Shown in pieces: positions 7,952 through 15,973 of a DNA stretch of 64,000 bases. The stretch lies in NCBI RefSeq assembly GCF_000332095.2, contig NZ_KI913949.1, positions 2,142,834-2,206,833 of the forward strand. The letters run 5' to 3'. The notes beneath the pieces were generated by a model. It did no database searches. It worked only from the letters and a program-made list of their open reading frames with translations, and was not told where the DNA came from. Both the position numbers and the translations under genes were made by a program. How positions within the stretch are numbered: position 1 is the first letter of the stretch; the number at the start of each line of letters is the position of its first letter. This DNA is from Leptolyngbya sp. PCC 6406. Its GTDB lineage: Bacteria; Cyanobacteriota; Cyanobacteriia; Phormidesmidales; Phormidesmidaceae.

Positions 7952-9181
7952 TCATCCTTCTGCCAGCCCCAGCACTTGGCCACAGTCTTGGGCAATGGCC
8001 CATTCCTCTTGGGTGTGGATTACTAAGACCCGTACCGGGGAGTTGGCGGTGGCAATATCTTGGTCGATTTGCGATCGCGCTAGCTTCTCCTGCGCCAAAC
8101 GCACCCCCAGAAATCCCAACCCCTCACAGGTAGCCTGCCATATCTGGGGACTATTTTCCCCAATACCTGCCGTGAACACTAGGGCATCGAGTCCCCCTAG
8201 ACTAGCCATCATCGCCCCAACATGGCGGCGCAGGCTGTGGATAAAGACCTCAGTGGCCAACTGGGCCTGGGCGTTGCCCGCCGCTGCCGCCGCCAGCACC
8301 TCCCGCTGATCATTGGAAACCCCTGAAATACCCTTGAGGCCAGATTCATGATTGAGCAGGTGATCCAAGTCATCCACCGTAGTCCCCTGGCGCAGCAGGT
8401 AGATCAGCAAACCGGGATCCACCGATCCCGATCGACTGCCCATCATTAGTCCCTCTAGGGGGGTAAAGCCCATAGTGGTATCTACGCTAATGCCCCCCCG
8501 CACCGCCGCTAGGGAGCAGCCGTTGCCCAGGTGGCAGGTGACGAGACGCAGGTCAGCTAAGTCTCGCCCTAACATCGCCGCCGCTCGTTGGGCCACATAG
8601 CGGTGACTAATGCCGTGGAAGCCGTAGCGGCGAATTCCCTGATCTCGCCATCGGTAGGGGCCGGGGTAGGTGGCGGCAGCGGCGGGCATTTGGGCATGGA
8701 AGGCAGTATCGAACACGGCCACTTGGGGACAGTGGGGCAGCACTGTCCCCAGCACCTCGATTCCCTCTAGATTGGCGGGGTTATGGACCGGAGCCAAGGG
8801 AATCAGGTCACGGATTGCAGCGATGACCGTGGGGGTAATCTGCACACTCTGCTGGTAACGATCGCCCCCATGCACCACCCGGTGCCCTACGGCTTGAATA
8901 TCCTGGGCATCACTCAAAACGGCACAGGGGCCAGTCCAGAGATGGTTGAGCAGGTGTTGTAATCCCGTAGCGCGATGGTCTAAAGACCGGCCCAGAGGGC
9001 CATTGCATCCCGCCAGGATTTCCCGGTGCTGCCCTGAGGCAAGGGTCACCGTCAAGGCCACTTGCTCCCCAGGCGCAGTCCAGTCTAACTGCCCCCGCCA
9101 AAGGGGTTGGGCTCCCTGGGCTAGGTCAAATAAAGCGACCTTGTGGCTACTTGACCCAGCATTGATAACTAGAATGGCCAT
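7952..9181 (-). CDS. ackA: Acetate kinase
   Basis: Interconverts acetate plus ATP and acetyl phosphate plus ADP. The start is the ATG at 9181, which gives MAILVINAGSSSHKVALFDL, the classic N-terminus. The longer reading frame upstream overlaps the next gene and is not coding. The 409-aa length is normal. Family motifs visible are VGHRVVHGG, VFDTAFH, GFHGISHRYVAQR, HLGNGCSLAAV, DTTMGFTPLEGLMMGSRSGS and FTAGIGENS. No pta gene is in the window. It lies 38 bp downstream of the TauE-like exporter gene on the same strand and may be co-transcribed. Confidence 0.97.
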   Translation of the reverse strand: MAILVINAGSSSHKVALFDLAQGAQPLWRGQLDWTAPGEQVALTVTLASGQHREILAGCNGPLGRSLDHRATGLQHLLNHLWTGPCAVLSDAQDIQAVGHRVVHGGDRYQQSVQITPTVIAAIRDLIPLAPVHNPANLEGIEVLGTVLPHCPQVAVFDTAFHAQMPAAAATYPGPYRWRDQGIRRYGFHGISHRYVAQRAAAMLGRDLADLRLVTCHLGNGCSLAAVRGGISVDTTMGFTPLEGLMMGSRSGSVDPGLLIYLLRQGTTVDDLDHLLNHESGLKGISGVSNDQREVLAAAAAGNAQAQLATEVFIHSLRRHVGAMMASLGGLDALVFTAGIGENSPQIWQATCEGLGFLGVRLAQEKLARSQIDQDIATANSPVRVLVIHTQEEWAIAQDCGQVLGLAEG

Positions 9182-9219
9182 GGGATTTGGGGGGGTGCGC
9201 TCATTGTTTCGCTCCGATC

Positions 9220-10014
9220 CTACCGTTGCCATGCCTGCCAAAGAACATAGACGACCAGGACCATGAGCAGGGATCGAAACAGTAACGTCACGACTGGGTC
9301 CGGCAGCTTGGGAAGGGTGCGGGTGCTGAGTTGGGCGCTGATGAGGCCCCCCAGACCTAGGACAATTCCCGCCGGCCACACCACATTGCCTCGTAGGGCA
9401 TGACCTGTGGTGGCCGCGATCGCAGTTATGACAATCACCCCCAAACTGGTCTGAATTGCCCGCTTGATGGGTTCCCCCAGCAGCAGCATTTGCAGAGGAA
9501 CCATAATCACCCCACCGCCAATACCAAATATCCCCGCCAGTAGACCCGCCGTGCCCCCTGTCAGCAGCCCCGCCACCGTGGGATTCATCTTGACGGGATT
9601 CATTGGGGCCGAGGGCTCTGCCGCCGTCGCCGTCAAGGCTTGGAGAGCGAGGCGCTTGCGTACCCCCACCAAGTAAATATTTAGCAGCAGCAGTAGGGCA
9701 AAAGCCACCAGCAGCCAGCGGGCAGGAAGATAATCGGCAATCAGCACACCGAATTGGGCCGTGACGATGGCGGGTAAGCCCAGCAGCGCAACTTGCTGGA
9801 AGTTCAGATAACCCATGCGCCAGTTTTGGAAACTGCCGGAGGCGGAGGTAATGATAATGGCCAAGCTGCTAGTGGCCACGGCCTGAATCGGTTCATAGCC
9901 CAGGGTGACCAGGATCGGCACCAGCACTGTGCCGCCGCCAATCCCCAGGAGTCCTGCCAACACCCCCGCCAATAGCCCTGAGACCAGAAGATACCCTAAG
10001 CCCATGACGGTCAT
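9220..10014 (-). CDS. TauE/SafE family anion exporter
   Basis: Integral membrane protein of 264 aa, member of the sulfite/organosulfonate exporter family. It has about eight hydrophobic segments arranged as two inverted repeats. Each half begins with the family motif (LLGIGGGTVLVPIL near residue 22 and IFGIGGGVIMVPLQM near 163). The start is ATG at 10014 (MTVMGLGYLL). The upstream gap of 124 bp is shared with the divergent corA and holds both promoters. The downstream ackA gene is 38 bp away. The substrate is inferred from the family only. Confidence 0.9.
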   Translation of the reverse strand: MTVMGLGYLLVSGLLAGVLAGLLGIGGGTVLVPILVTLGYEPIQAVATSSLAIIITSASGSFQNWRMGYLNFQQVALLGLPAIVTAQFGVLIADYLPARWLLVAFALLLLLNIYLVGVRKRLALQALTATAAEPSAPMNPVKMNPTVAGLLTGGTAGLLAGIFGIGGGVIMVPLQMLLLGEPIKRAIQTSLGVIVITAIAATTGHALRGNVVWPAGIVLGLGGLISAQLSTRTLPKLPDPVVTLLFRSLLMVLVVYVLWQAWQR

Positions 10015-10138
10015 CTTGGTTTTCCTACATCAGGCGATTATTTACTGTGAAACCATACCGCAATTACAACCGTAATTAGAGTCAACTGTAGGTCACACTC
10101 AAAACGAGCACTGTTCCTATCCCTAAAGGTTTTTTGCT

Positions 10139-11290
10139 ATGGCCGGTCCAAAAGCGGATCAAAAAAAGTCGGTGTTGGAAGAGTCTCTGACCTTTAACTA
10201 TTCCCTACCGGGAAGCCCCATCGGCACCCTCAATATTCCAGCAGATGCTCTACCGACGGAAGTGGTTTTGATCGAATATGACCCCCAGCAAGCGAGTTGC
10301 CATCTCCTAGCAACCCCCGCTGAGGCGCTGCCCTATTTAGAGCCTGAGGGGGTGGCCTGGGTCGATGTGCGGGGGCTGGGCACCGAATCAACCCTGCGTC
10401 AGTTGGCCCAGGTGTTTAATCTGCATCCCCTAGTGCTGGAGGATGTGGTGAATGTCCCCCATCGCCCCAAGGTGGAGTTTTACGACGATCAACTATTGCT
10501 GATTTTGCACATGGCCCGCCCTGCGGACCAAGGCTATCACTTTTTGACAGAGCAGGTCAGTTTTGTCCTCCGTCCCCAGGTTCTGCTGACGTTTCAGGAG
10601 GAAAGTTTGTGGGATTGCTTTGATCCAATCCGCGATCGCATTCGCCGTGATCTTGGAGATATGCGGAAGCAAGGGGTAGCCTTTCTGGCCTACACCCTAA
10701 TTGACAACATTGTGGACGGCTTTTTCCCAATTCTAGAAGCCTACGGAGAATATATTGCCCTGTTAGAAGATGAGGTCGTAACCGCTCCCACCCATCACAC
10801 CCTGACCAAAATTCACGAGCTACGGCGAGGGCTTCTGGTGTTGCGGCGTTCAATCTGGCCCCAACGGGCGGTGATTAACACCCTGATTCGAGATGGGGGA
10901 GATTGGATTCCCCCAGAAGTGCGGATTTATCTGCAAGATTGCTACGACCATATGGTACAAATACTCGACATTTTGGAAACCTACCGCGAGATTTCCTCTA
11001 GCCTGACGGACGTATATCTCTCCTCCGTCAGTAATCGCATGAATGAAGTAATGAAACTGTTGACGGTGATTTCCACGATTTTCATCCCCCTGACCTTCAT
11101 CGCCGGGGTGTACGGCATGAACTTCAATCCCGAATCTTCCCCGTTGAATATGCCGGAACTGAACTGGGCCTGGGGCTATCCCTTCTGTCTGGGAGGTATG
11201 GCCGCGATCGCGATCGTCCTAGTGATCTTTTTCTGGCGACAGGGATGGTTCCAGAACTTCGCTGCCCCATCCTCAACCTTGAAGCCCTAA
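10139..11290 (+). CDS. corA: CorA-type magnesium/cobalt channel
   Basis: Pentameric Mg2+ channel of the cytoplasmic membrane, 383 aa. A large cytoplasmic domain (residues 1-320) has long helices (HELRRGLLVLRRSIWPQRAV). Two C-terminal membrane segments follow, joined by YGMNFNPESSPLNMPELNW, which carries the selectivity-filter motif GMN. The start ATG at 10139 gives a 35-residue N-terminal tail before the conserved fold. Divergent from the TauE-like gene. Confidence 0.95.
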   Translation: MAGPKADQKKSVLEESLTFNYSLPGSPIGTLNIPADALPTEVVLIEYDPQQASCHLLATPAEALPYLEPEGVAWVDVRGLGTESTLRQLAQVFNLHPLVLEDVVNVPHRPKVEFYDDQLLLILHMARPADQGYHFLTEQVSFVLRPQVLLTFQEESLWDCFDPIRDRIRRDLGDMRKQGVAFLAYTLIDNIVDGFFPILEAYGEYIALLEDEVVTAPTHHTLTKIHELRRGLLVLRRSIWPQRAVINTLIRDGGDWIPPEVRIYLQDCYDHMVQILDILETYREISSSLTDVYLSSVSNRMNEVMKLLTVISTIFIPLTFIAGVYGMNFNPESSPLNMPELNWAWGYPFCLGGMAAIAIVLVIFFWRQGWFQNFAAPSSTLKP

Positions 11291-11390
11291 CTTGAAACCC
11301 TAAGAGAATGCCCAGGACCAGTGGTCCCCGTCTCTCGCTTGCAAGTCTCTGGTAGGATATCGGTGATTTTTCGCCATCGCTTCCTATCCC

Positions 11391-11903
11391 ATGGACATCA
11401 AACGTCTGATCCGCGATATCCCTGACTTTCCCAAGCCGGGGATTTTATTTCGCGACATTACCCCACTGCTGGCGGATAGTGAAGCGCTACGCCACACCAT
11501 CGATCTATTAGCGGCCCAATGTGCTGAATTTGAAGCCAACTACATCGTCGGCATTGAATCACGGGGATTTATGTTTGGCGTCCCCCTCGCCTGCCAAATG
11601 AAGGTGGGATTTGCACCCGTGCGAAAACCAGGGAAACTGCCCGCCGCCATCTACAGCGCCGAGTATGCCTTAGAGTACGGCAGCGATCGCGTAGAACTAC
11701 ACCAGGATGCCTTCCCCACTGGCAGTCGGGTGCTGATTATCGACGACCTGATTGCCACCGGGGGCACCGCTGCCGCCACCGCCGCCCTAATTACCCAAGC
11801 GGGCGGCACCGTAGCGGGATATGGGTTCGTCATTGAACTTCTGGCTCTAGAGGGACGGAAAAAACTCCCAGAGGCTCCCATCGTCAGCTTGGTGCAGTAT
11901 TAA
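11391..11903 (+). CDS. apt: Adenine phosphoribosyltransferase
   Basis: Salvages adenine with PRPP to give AMP. The 170-aa length is normal. It begins [27 protein letters not shown], with [10 protein letters not shown] in the middle, and the PRPP-binding motif [16 protein letters not shown] near residue 120. It is a single-gene unit. The gap before it (11291-11390) has GGTAGGATATCGG, a possible extended -10 region. Confidence 0.97.
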   Translation: MDIKRLIRDIPDFPKPGILFRDITPLLADSEALRHTIDLLAAQCAEFEANYIVGIESRGFMFGVPLACQMKVGFAPVRKPGKLPAAIYSAEYALEYGSDRVELHQDAFPTGSRVLIIDDLIATGGTAAATAALITQAGGTVAGYGFVIELLALEGRKKLPEAPIVSLVQY

Positions 11904-11926
11904 TAAAGGGGTATCAACTCAAAGCG

Positions 11927-12100
11927 GGACAAATCTCCTGGGGAGGAGTCAGAATTCAGTACTCTCCTGGATTCTGGCTCCTAACTCCTGAATTCCTCGG
12001 AGCCAATATTATCTCGGCTTACTTATATCTCGGCTTACATTGATACCCTAATAACGCAACCGTAGAGTGCTGTTAGCGAAGCATAACGCACCAATAACGT
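11927..12100. repeat. Cluster of short intergenic repeats downstream of apt
   Basis: AGGGGTATCAA at about 11927 and TTGATACCCT at about 12041 are inverted copies flanking about 100 bp. Between them are alternating GGAGTCAGAATTCAG / CTCCTGAATTC strings and two direct copies of TATCTCGGCTTAC. After them comes CTGTTAGCGAAGCATAACGCACC, a common cyanobacterial interspersed motif. No gene is present between 11904 and 12165. Confidence 0.5.
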
Positions 12101-12165
12101 ACCAGCACAGATGATTTCCGCCTTAACATAGTCACAAGCCTGCCGGTAAAGATGCAACCCCCAGC

Positions 12166-13227
12166 ATGACCCCAACCCCCACGACCCGACCCACGCGATC
12201 GCCCGTTGAAGTCTGGCAATTGGCCCAGGCGGTGCTCACGAGTGAAACCAGCCTCTACATCGTGAAGCGGGTCATGCAGGCATTGTTGACCCTCTTGCTG
12301 GCCTCAGCCTTTAGTTTTTTTATTATTCAGCTCTCACCGGGAGACTTTTTAGACCTGTATCGTCAAAATCCTCAGGTTTCCCCAGAAACCATTGAGCAAC
12401 TAGAGCAGCAGTTTGGCCTAGATCGTCCCCTCTGGGTGCAATACACCCGCTGGCTGGAGCAAATCGTGCTCCATCTCAACTTTGGTCAAAGCTTTGCCTA
12501 CCAGCGCCCCGTGGCAGAGGTGCTGGCAGAGCGCATTCCCAATACCCTACTGCTGTCCTTTTCCTCCATTGTGCTCACCTGGGCCATCGCCATGCCTCTG
12601 GGCATCATTGGCGCAGTGCGTCAAAATCAACTGCTAGACCGAGTACTACGGGTTTTCAGCTACATCGGCCAGGGCATTCCCACCATCATCACTGGACTGC
12701 TGCTGCTGTTCTTTGCCCAGAGCACCGCACCCCTGTTCCCTGTTGGGGGACGCACCAGTATTAACCACGATGACCTCACCTGGTTTGGCCAGATTTTGGA
12801 TATTGGCTGGCACCTGATTTTGCCGACCCTAGCCCTCAGTGTCACCAGCTATGCCGGTCTCCAGCGGATTATGCGGGGGCAACTCCTGGATGTCCTGCGG
12901 CAGGACTATATTCAAACCGCCCGCGCCAAGGGTCTGCCAGAAAATCGGGTGATTTATGTCCATGCCCTACGCAATGCCATCAACCCCATGATTACCCTGC
13001 TGGGGTTTGAGTTTGCCAGCCTATTGGGGGGGGCGTTTATTACCGAAAACTACTTCAACTGGCCGGGACTGGGGCGGTTGATTTTGCAGGCGGTGCAGGC
13101 CCAAGATCTGTACCTGGTCATGGCTAGTCTGATGATGGGGGCAACCATGTTGATTATTGGCAACCTGCTGGCGGATATTGCCCTGACCGTAGTGGATCCC
13201 CGGATTCAGCTTTCGGAGATGAATTAA
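12166..13227 (+). CDS. ABC transporter permease, DppB/OppB (peptide/nickel) type
   Basis: Membrane subunit of a peptide-type importer, 353 aa. An N-terminal helix near residues 42-62 is followed by the DppB-family N-terminal region (QLSPGDFLDLYRQNPQ, QLEQQFGLDRPLWVQYTRWL). The binding-protein-dependent permease domain follows, with the EAA-like loop DYIQTARAKGLPENRVIYVHALRNAINPMIT. No partner permease (DppC), ATPase or binding protein lies next to it; scattered transporter subunits are usual in cyanobacteria. The first 35 residues (TPTPTTRPTRSPVEVW) are unconserved. The start could be at the ATG at 12166 or later. Confidence 0.92.
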   Translation: MTPTPTTRPTRSPVEVWQLAQAVLTSETSLYIVKRVMQALLTLLLASAFSFFIIQLSPGDFLDLYRQNPQVSPETIEQLEQQFGLDRPLWVQYTRWLEQIVLHLNFGQSFAYQRPVAEVLAERIPNTLLLSFSSIVLTWAIAMPLGIIGAVRQNQLLDRVLRVFSYIGQGIPTIITGLLLLFFAQSTAPLFPVGGRTSINHDDLTWFGQILDIGWHLILPTLALSVTSYAGLQRIMRGQLLDVLRQDYIQTARAKGLPENRVIYVHALRNAINPMITLLGFEFASLLGGAFITENYFNWPGLGRLILQAVQAQDLYLVMASLMMGATMLIIGNLLADIALTVVDPRIQLSEMN

Positions 13228-13327
13228 TCCATGTAGGGTGGGCACTGCCCACCATTGCCAAGGGGTTCTGAACAAAAGACGTTTTCCAGAGATCCCCTTA
13301 ATCCCTGTCACCGAGTCCAGTTCTGCT

Positions 13328-13630
13328 ATGTATTCCCAGGTCTATTACCTCCTCCGGTCCAAGCAGGATGGTCGCCATCTAGCGGCTCGTACTGGAGAGG
13401 AGGGGGCGGCTCAAACCTTTTTGCTCCTGTTTGGGGCAGACCATGAGGCGTTGACCTACCTCAGCACCCATGCCCCTGAGGCTCGCGATCGCTTTGCCCT
13501 GGAATCGGTTTCGGCCTACCAGCTCAAGGATTTACTCAAGCGCTGGGGGTTTAGGGGAGTGGGCCTGGTACGCGACCCCGTGACCCCCATGGTCGATTTC
13601 CTAGAGCAGGGTCAGGCCCTATTTCTCTAG
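13328..13630 (+). CDS. Conserved hypothetical protein, about 100 aa
   Basis: I choose the ATG at 13328 (MYSQVYYLLRSKQDGRHLAA); upstream in-frame sequence is not gene-like. The protein is soluble with mixed alpha/beta character, has one segment EGAAQTFLLLFGADHEALTYL, and ends MVDFLEQGQALFL. No known domain is recognised. It follows the permease gene by 100 bp and may share its transcript. Its last 12 bases overlap the end of the converging gene on the other strand. It is judged real from codon use and from the tight convergent arrangement. Confidence 0.65.
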   Translation: MYSQVYYLLRSKQDGRHLAARTGEEGAAQTFLLLFGADHEALTYLSTHAPEARDRFALESVSAYQLKDLLKRWGFRGVGLVRDPVTPMVDFLEQGQALFL

Positions 13631-13852
13631 CTGGTCCTCTAACTGGTCGTGATAGAGACTGTGGACCAGATTTTCCAATTTTTCTTCTGAGAGACAATCC
13701 GATAGCGCTGCCATCACATCCACCAAGCGGGCTGCCGACTCCCCTAGGGTGGGGCTCAGACCCCAAACATCCTGCACCCACTCTTCCGCTGAACCATCGG
13801 GGAAGATCATGCGGGCCAGGAGTTGTTGGGATTCGCTGTGGGAAAGGGCCAT
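13619..13852 (-). CDS. Small conserved hypothetical protein, 77 aa
   Basis: An acidic, helical 77-aa protein (SESQQLLARMIFPDGSAEEW, then DVMAALSDCLSEEKLENLVHSL). There is no signal peptide or membrane segment. It lies 39 bp downstream of the next leftward gene (13892-14359) and is probably in one operon with it. It overlaps the converging gene by 12 bp. Function unknown. Confidence 0.65.
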   Translation of the reverse strand: MALSHSESQQLLARMIFPDGSAEEWVQDVWGLSPTLGESAARLVDVMAALSDCLSEEKLENLVHSLYHDQLEDQLEK

Positions 13853-13891
13853 GGGCAGAGGGATTGTCTTAATGACTTAGGGTCTTAATCC

Positions 13892-14359
13892 TTAATTGTC
13901 GGGATGGGACGCTGGTCCCTCGGTAGCGCGGGGGACCAGGGGATCGACGAGCACAATCGGAATGCTGCGACCTAATCTTTGGCCATCCTGGGCCTGCATC
14001 ATGCGGCTGGCTTGGGCTGGGTCAAAGTAGCGGTCAAATTCCGCCTGGAGTTGGGCCGTTGTTCCTTCCGATTCAGCCACTGCTGCCTGCACTTTTTGGA
14101 GGGTTTGGCGCTGGACTTGGTGGTAGGGCACTAACCGAACTAGGGTAGACAAGGCCACTAAGCTAATGCCCAAATTCACCGTCAAGCGGATAGTCATTTC
14201 CCAGGCCAAGGCTCGGTGGGCTTGGGCTGCGGAGCGCGAGGGTCTGCGACCGGCCAAAGGCAATCGCGCCTTCACTCGGGGCTGGGCAGGCCGGGGCCGC
14301 CGCTGGGGGGACTGGACAGGTACCAAGTCTGGGAGGGGCTGGGGTAAGCTCATGGGCAC
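13892..14359 (-). CDS. Single-pass membrane protein with coiled coil, cyanobacterial hypothetical
   Basis: A 155-aa protein. The first 50 residues are Pro/Arg/Gln-rich and basic. One membrane segment follows (about residues 57-77, LTVNLGISLVALSTLVRLVP). A coiled-coil-like stretch (QRQTLQKVQAAVAESEGTTA) and FDRYFDPAQASRMMQAQDG come next. This topology, short basic cytoplasmic part, one helix, then coiled coil, recalls FtsL/FtsB-type divisome proteins, but I see no direct family signature. Related proteins occur across cyanobacteria as far as I recall. The upstream gap holds the psaM terminator. Confidence 0.7.
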   Translation of the reverse strand: MPMSLPQPLPDLVPVQSPQRRPRPAQPRVKARLPLAGRRPSRSAAQAHRALAWEMTIRLTVNLGISLVALSTLVRLVPYHQVQRQTLQKVQAAVAESEGTTAQLQAEFDRYFDPAQASRMMQAQDGQRLGRSIPIVLVDPLVPRATEGPASHPDN

Positions 14360-14510
14360 CTCTAGATGGAAAACTCACCCCTCGACATTGGGCGAGCCTG
14401 CCATAGAATAGCCTCAATTATGGGATAAAACCACAAGAATTGAGAAAAAAAGCGATGGATTTGCATCCCACCTCCGATCCCCACCATGCTCCCGATAAAA
14501 ATCTCCCGAT

Positions 14511-14543
14511 AAAAAGCCGCCCCGAGGAAACCCCTGGGGCGGC
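14511..14543 (-). terminator. Rho-independent terminator of psaM
   Basis: Read on the minus strand: GCCGCCCC pairs with GGGGCGGC around a 12-base loop, followed immediately by TTTTT. It lies 74 bp after the psaM stop codon. Confidence 0.85.
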
Positions 14544-14616
14544 ACTGAACTTGAATTGAGATCGAATGTACTGTCGAACGCCACAGAGGGACGCCCGACT
14601 GGCCCCGGTTGGTCCC

Positions 14617-14712
14617 CTACTTGTAAAGCTCAGTGGACAGTCGGAATGCCAATACGCCGGGAATTAGCGCGATCGCAAGGGCAATGAAAATCTGAGTATC
14701 GGATAACGCCAT
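14617..14712 (-). CDS. psaM: Photosystem I reaction centre subunit XII
   Basis: A 31-residue single-helix thylakoid membrane peptide of photosystem I. It starts [20 protein letters not shown] and ends [11 protein letters not shown], matching PsaM along its whole length. In the family this subunit sits at the trimer-facing side of PSI and helps bind chlorophyll and carotenoid. A ribosome site AAAGGA lies nine bases before the ATG, and a strong terminator follows. It is monocistronic and divergent from phoU. It is too short to be caught by usual length cut-offs. Confidence 0.97.
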   Translation of the reverse strand: MALSDTQIFIALAIALIPGVLAFRLSTELYK

Positions 14713-15071
14713 AGTTATCAATCCTTTCTATTGAGCGACTGATCGACATTGAAGGCTTCCCTGGGGAAGCTGAGTCCAATTTTTCCCTATCTCCCGACCT
14801 TTCAGCCCTATCTCTAGGGCAACTGTTACACAGCGTAACTTTGCCCAGGGAGAAAGAGGGCAGGCCAAAATAGGGGGAGCCTGCTGTTATTGTTCCTGGT
14901 TTTTCTTAAACTTCAAAATGTCATCTTCGTCACTATTGCCGGGGCTAGCATGGAGTAAACCTGCAATACAGCGCTTTGATGGCATTCCCTGACATTTGCC
15001 ATGCCTCGGCCATTGCTCCCTAGTCCCTGATCTGACTGAATCATGTTCTTCCCCTAAGTTCCTCCCCTAAA
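14713..15071. other. Divergent promoter region between psaM and phoU
   Basis: No gene is seen. The region must hold the leftward psaM promoter and the rightward phoU promoter. I see no clear pho box. A run TTTTTCTTAAACTTCAAAATG near 14901 is AT-rich and could be part of a promoter. Confidence 0.4.
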
Positions 15072-15758
15072 TTGAACCTGCGTGGCCCTGTGATCGATTC
15101 CTCTCTGTCTGAAAGCCCCCAAGTTGCCCCCTTTGATCGTCAACTCAAGCGGCTCCAACGCGATGTCCTGCGGATGGGTGCGCTAGTTGAAAATTCCTGT
15201 CTCCTAGCCCGCAGTGCCCTCTGCGATCGCAACCTCGAAGCCGCCCAACAGCTCAAGGTTCACGATAAGCGCATCGACCAGTTCTACCGTCAGATCGAAC
15301 TCGACTGCGTCAACCTGTTAACCGAGCCCCGACCCGCCACCCAAGGGCTGCGCCACATCAGCGCCTTCATGCAGTTGATTCGCGATCTAGAACGCATCGG
15401 CGACTATGCCAAGGACATCGGCGAAGTCGCGATTAAACTCTTTCCCTACCCCGTCCATCCCTGTATGCAGCCGATCCAAGTGATGCTTGACCGCTGCCGC
15501 TCCATGGTAGCCCTCAGCCTCGTCGCCCTATCGGATCTAAATGCCGAAATTGGGTTGGATATTAAAGAAAAAGACGATGCGGTCGATGACGACTACGATG
15601 CCCTCTACGATCAACTGGTCCATCCCGACAACCCGATTGAGAATGTAGAAACCGTTGTATTACTAGTACTCGTCATCCGCTACTTAGAGCGGGTGGCAGA
15701 CCACGCCACCAACATTGGTCGTCGCATCGCCTATGTTGTAACGGGCGAGCGCACCTAG
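15072..15758 (+). CDS. phoU: Phosphate signalling regulator PhoU
   Basis: Cytoplasmic regulator that couples the phosphate importer Pst to the PhoR-type kinase and limits phosphate uptake. The protein is about 228 aa with two PhoU helical repeats. Metal-binding-type motifs are seen as DLERIGDYAKDIGE near residue 113 and YLERVADHATNIGRRIAYV near residue 205. There is no ATG in a suitable place: TTG at 15072 or GTG at 15090 must be used. No pst genes are adjacent. Confidence 0.94.
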   Translation: MNLRGPVIDSSLSESPQVAPFDRQLKRLQRDVLRMGALVENSCLLARSALCDRNLEAAQQLKVHDKRIDQFYRQIELDCVNLLTEPRPATQGLRHISAFMQLIRDLERIGDYAKDIGEVAIKLFPYPVHPCMQPIQVMLDRCRSMVALSLVALSDLNAEIGLDIKEKDDAVDDDYDALYDQLVHPDNPIENVETVVLLVLVIRYLERVADHATNIGRRIAYVVTGERT

Positions 15759-15973
15759 AGTAGGGTATATTTGGTATCGGCCTCCGGCTTCCCAGCCTGC
15801 TGATTCATGCTGGGTTGTTATCTGGATGTGGGCTGCTACCCGTGGCACGTGAGCGGAATCATAGAACTGGCCTACCCTTAGGTTAAAGATCTGCAAGCTT
15901 AAAGATCTGCCTGTTCACTACCCCCTGCCCCGTCAATTCGCCCCAATTTGCACCGATAAGGATCACTCGCTAC

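Noticed and set aside
7863..8309. 148-codon frame antisense to the ackA 3' end
   Set aside because: Shadow of ackA; its composition is that of the complement of a coding strand.
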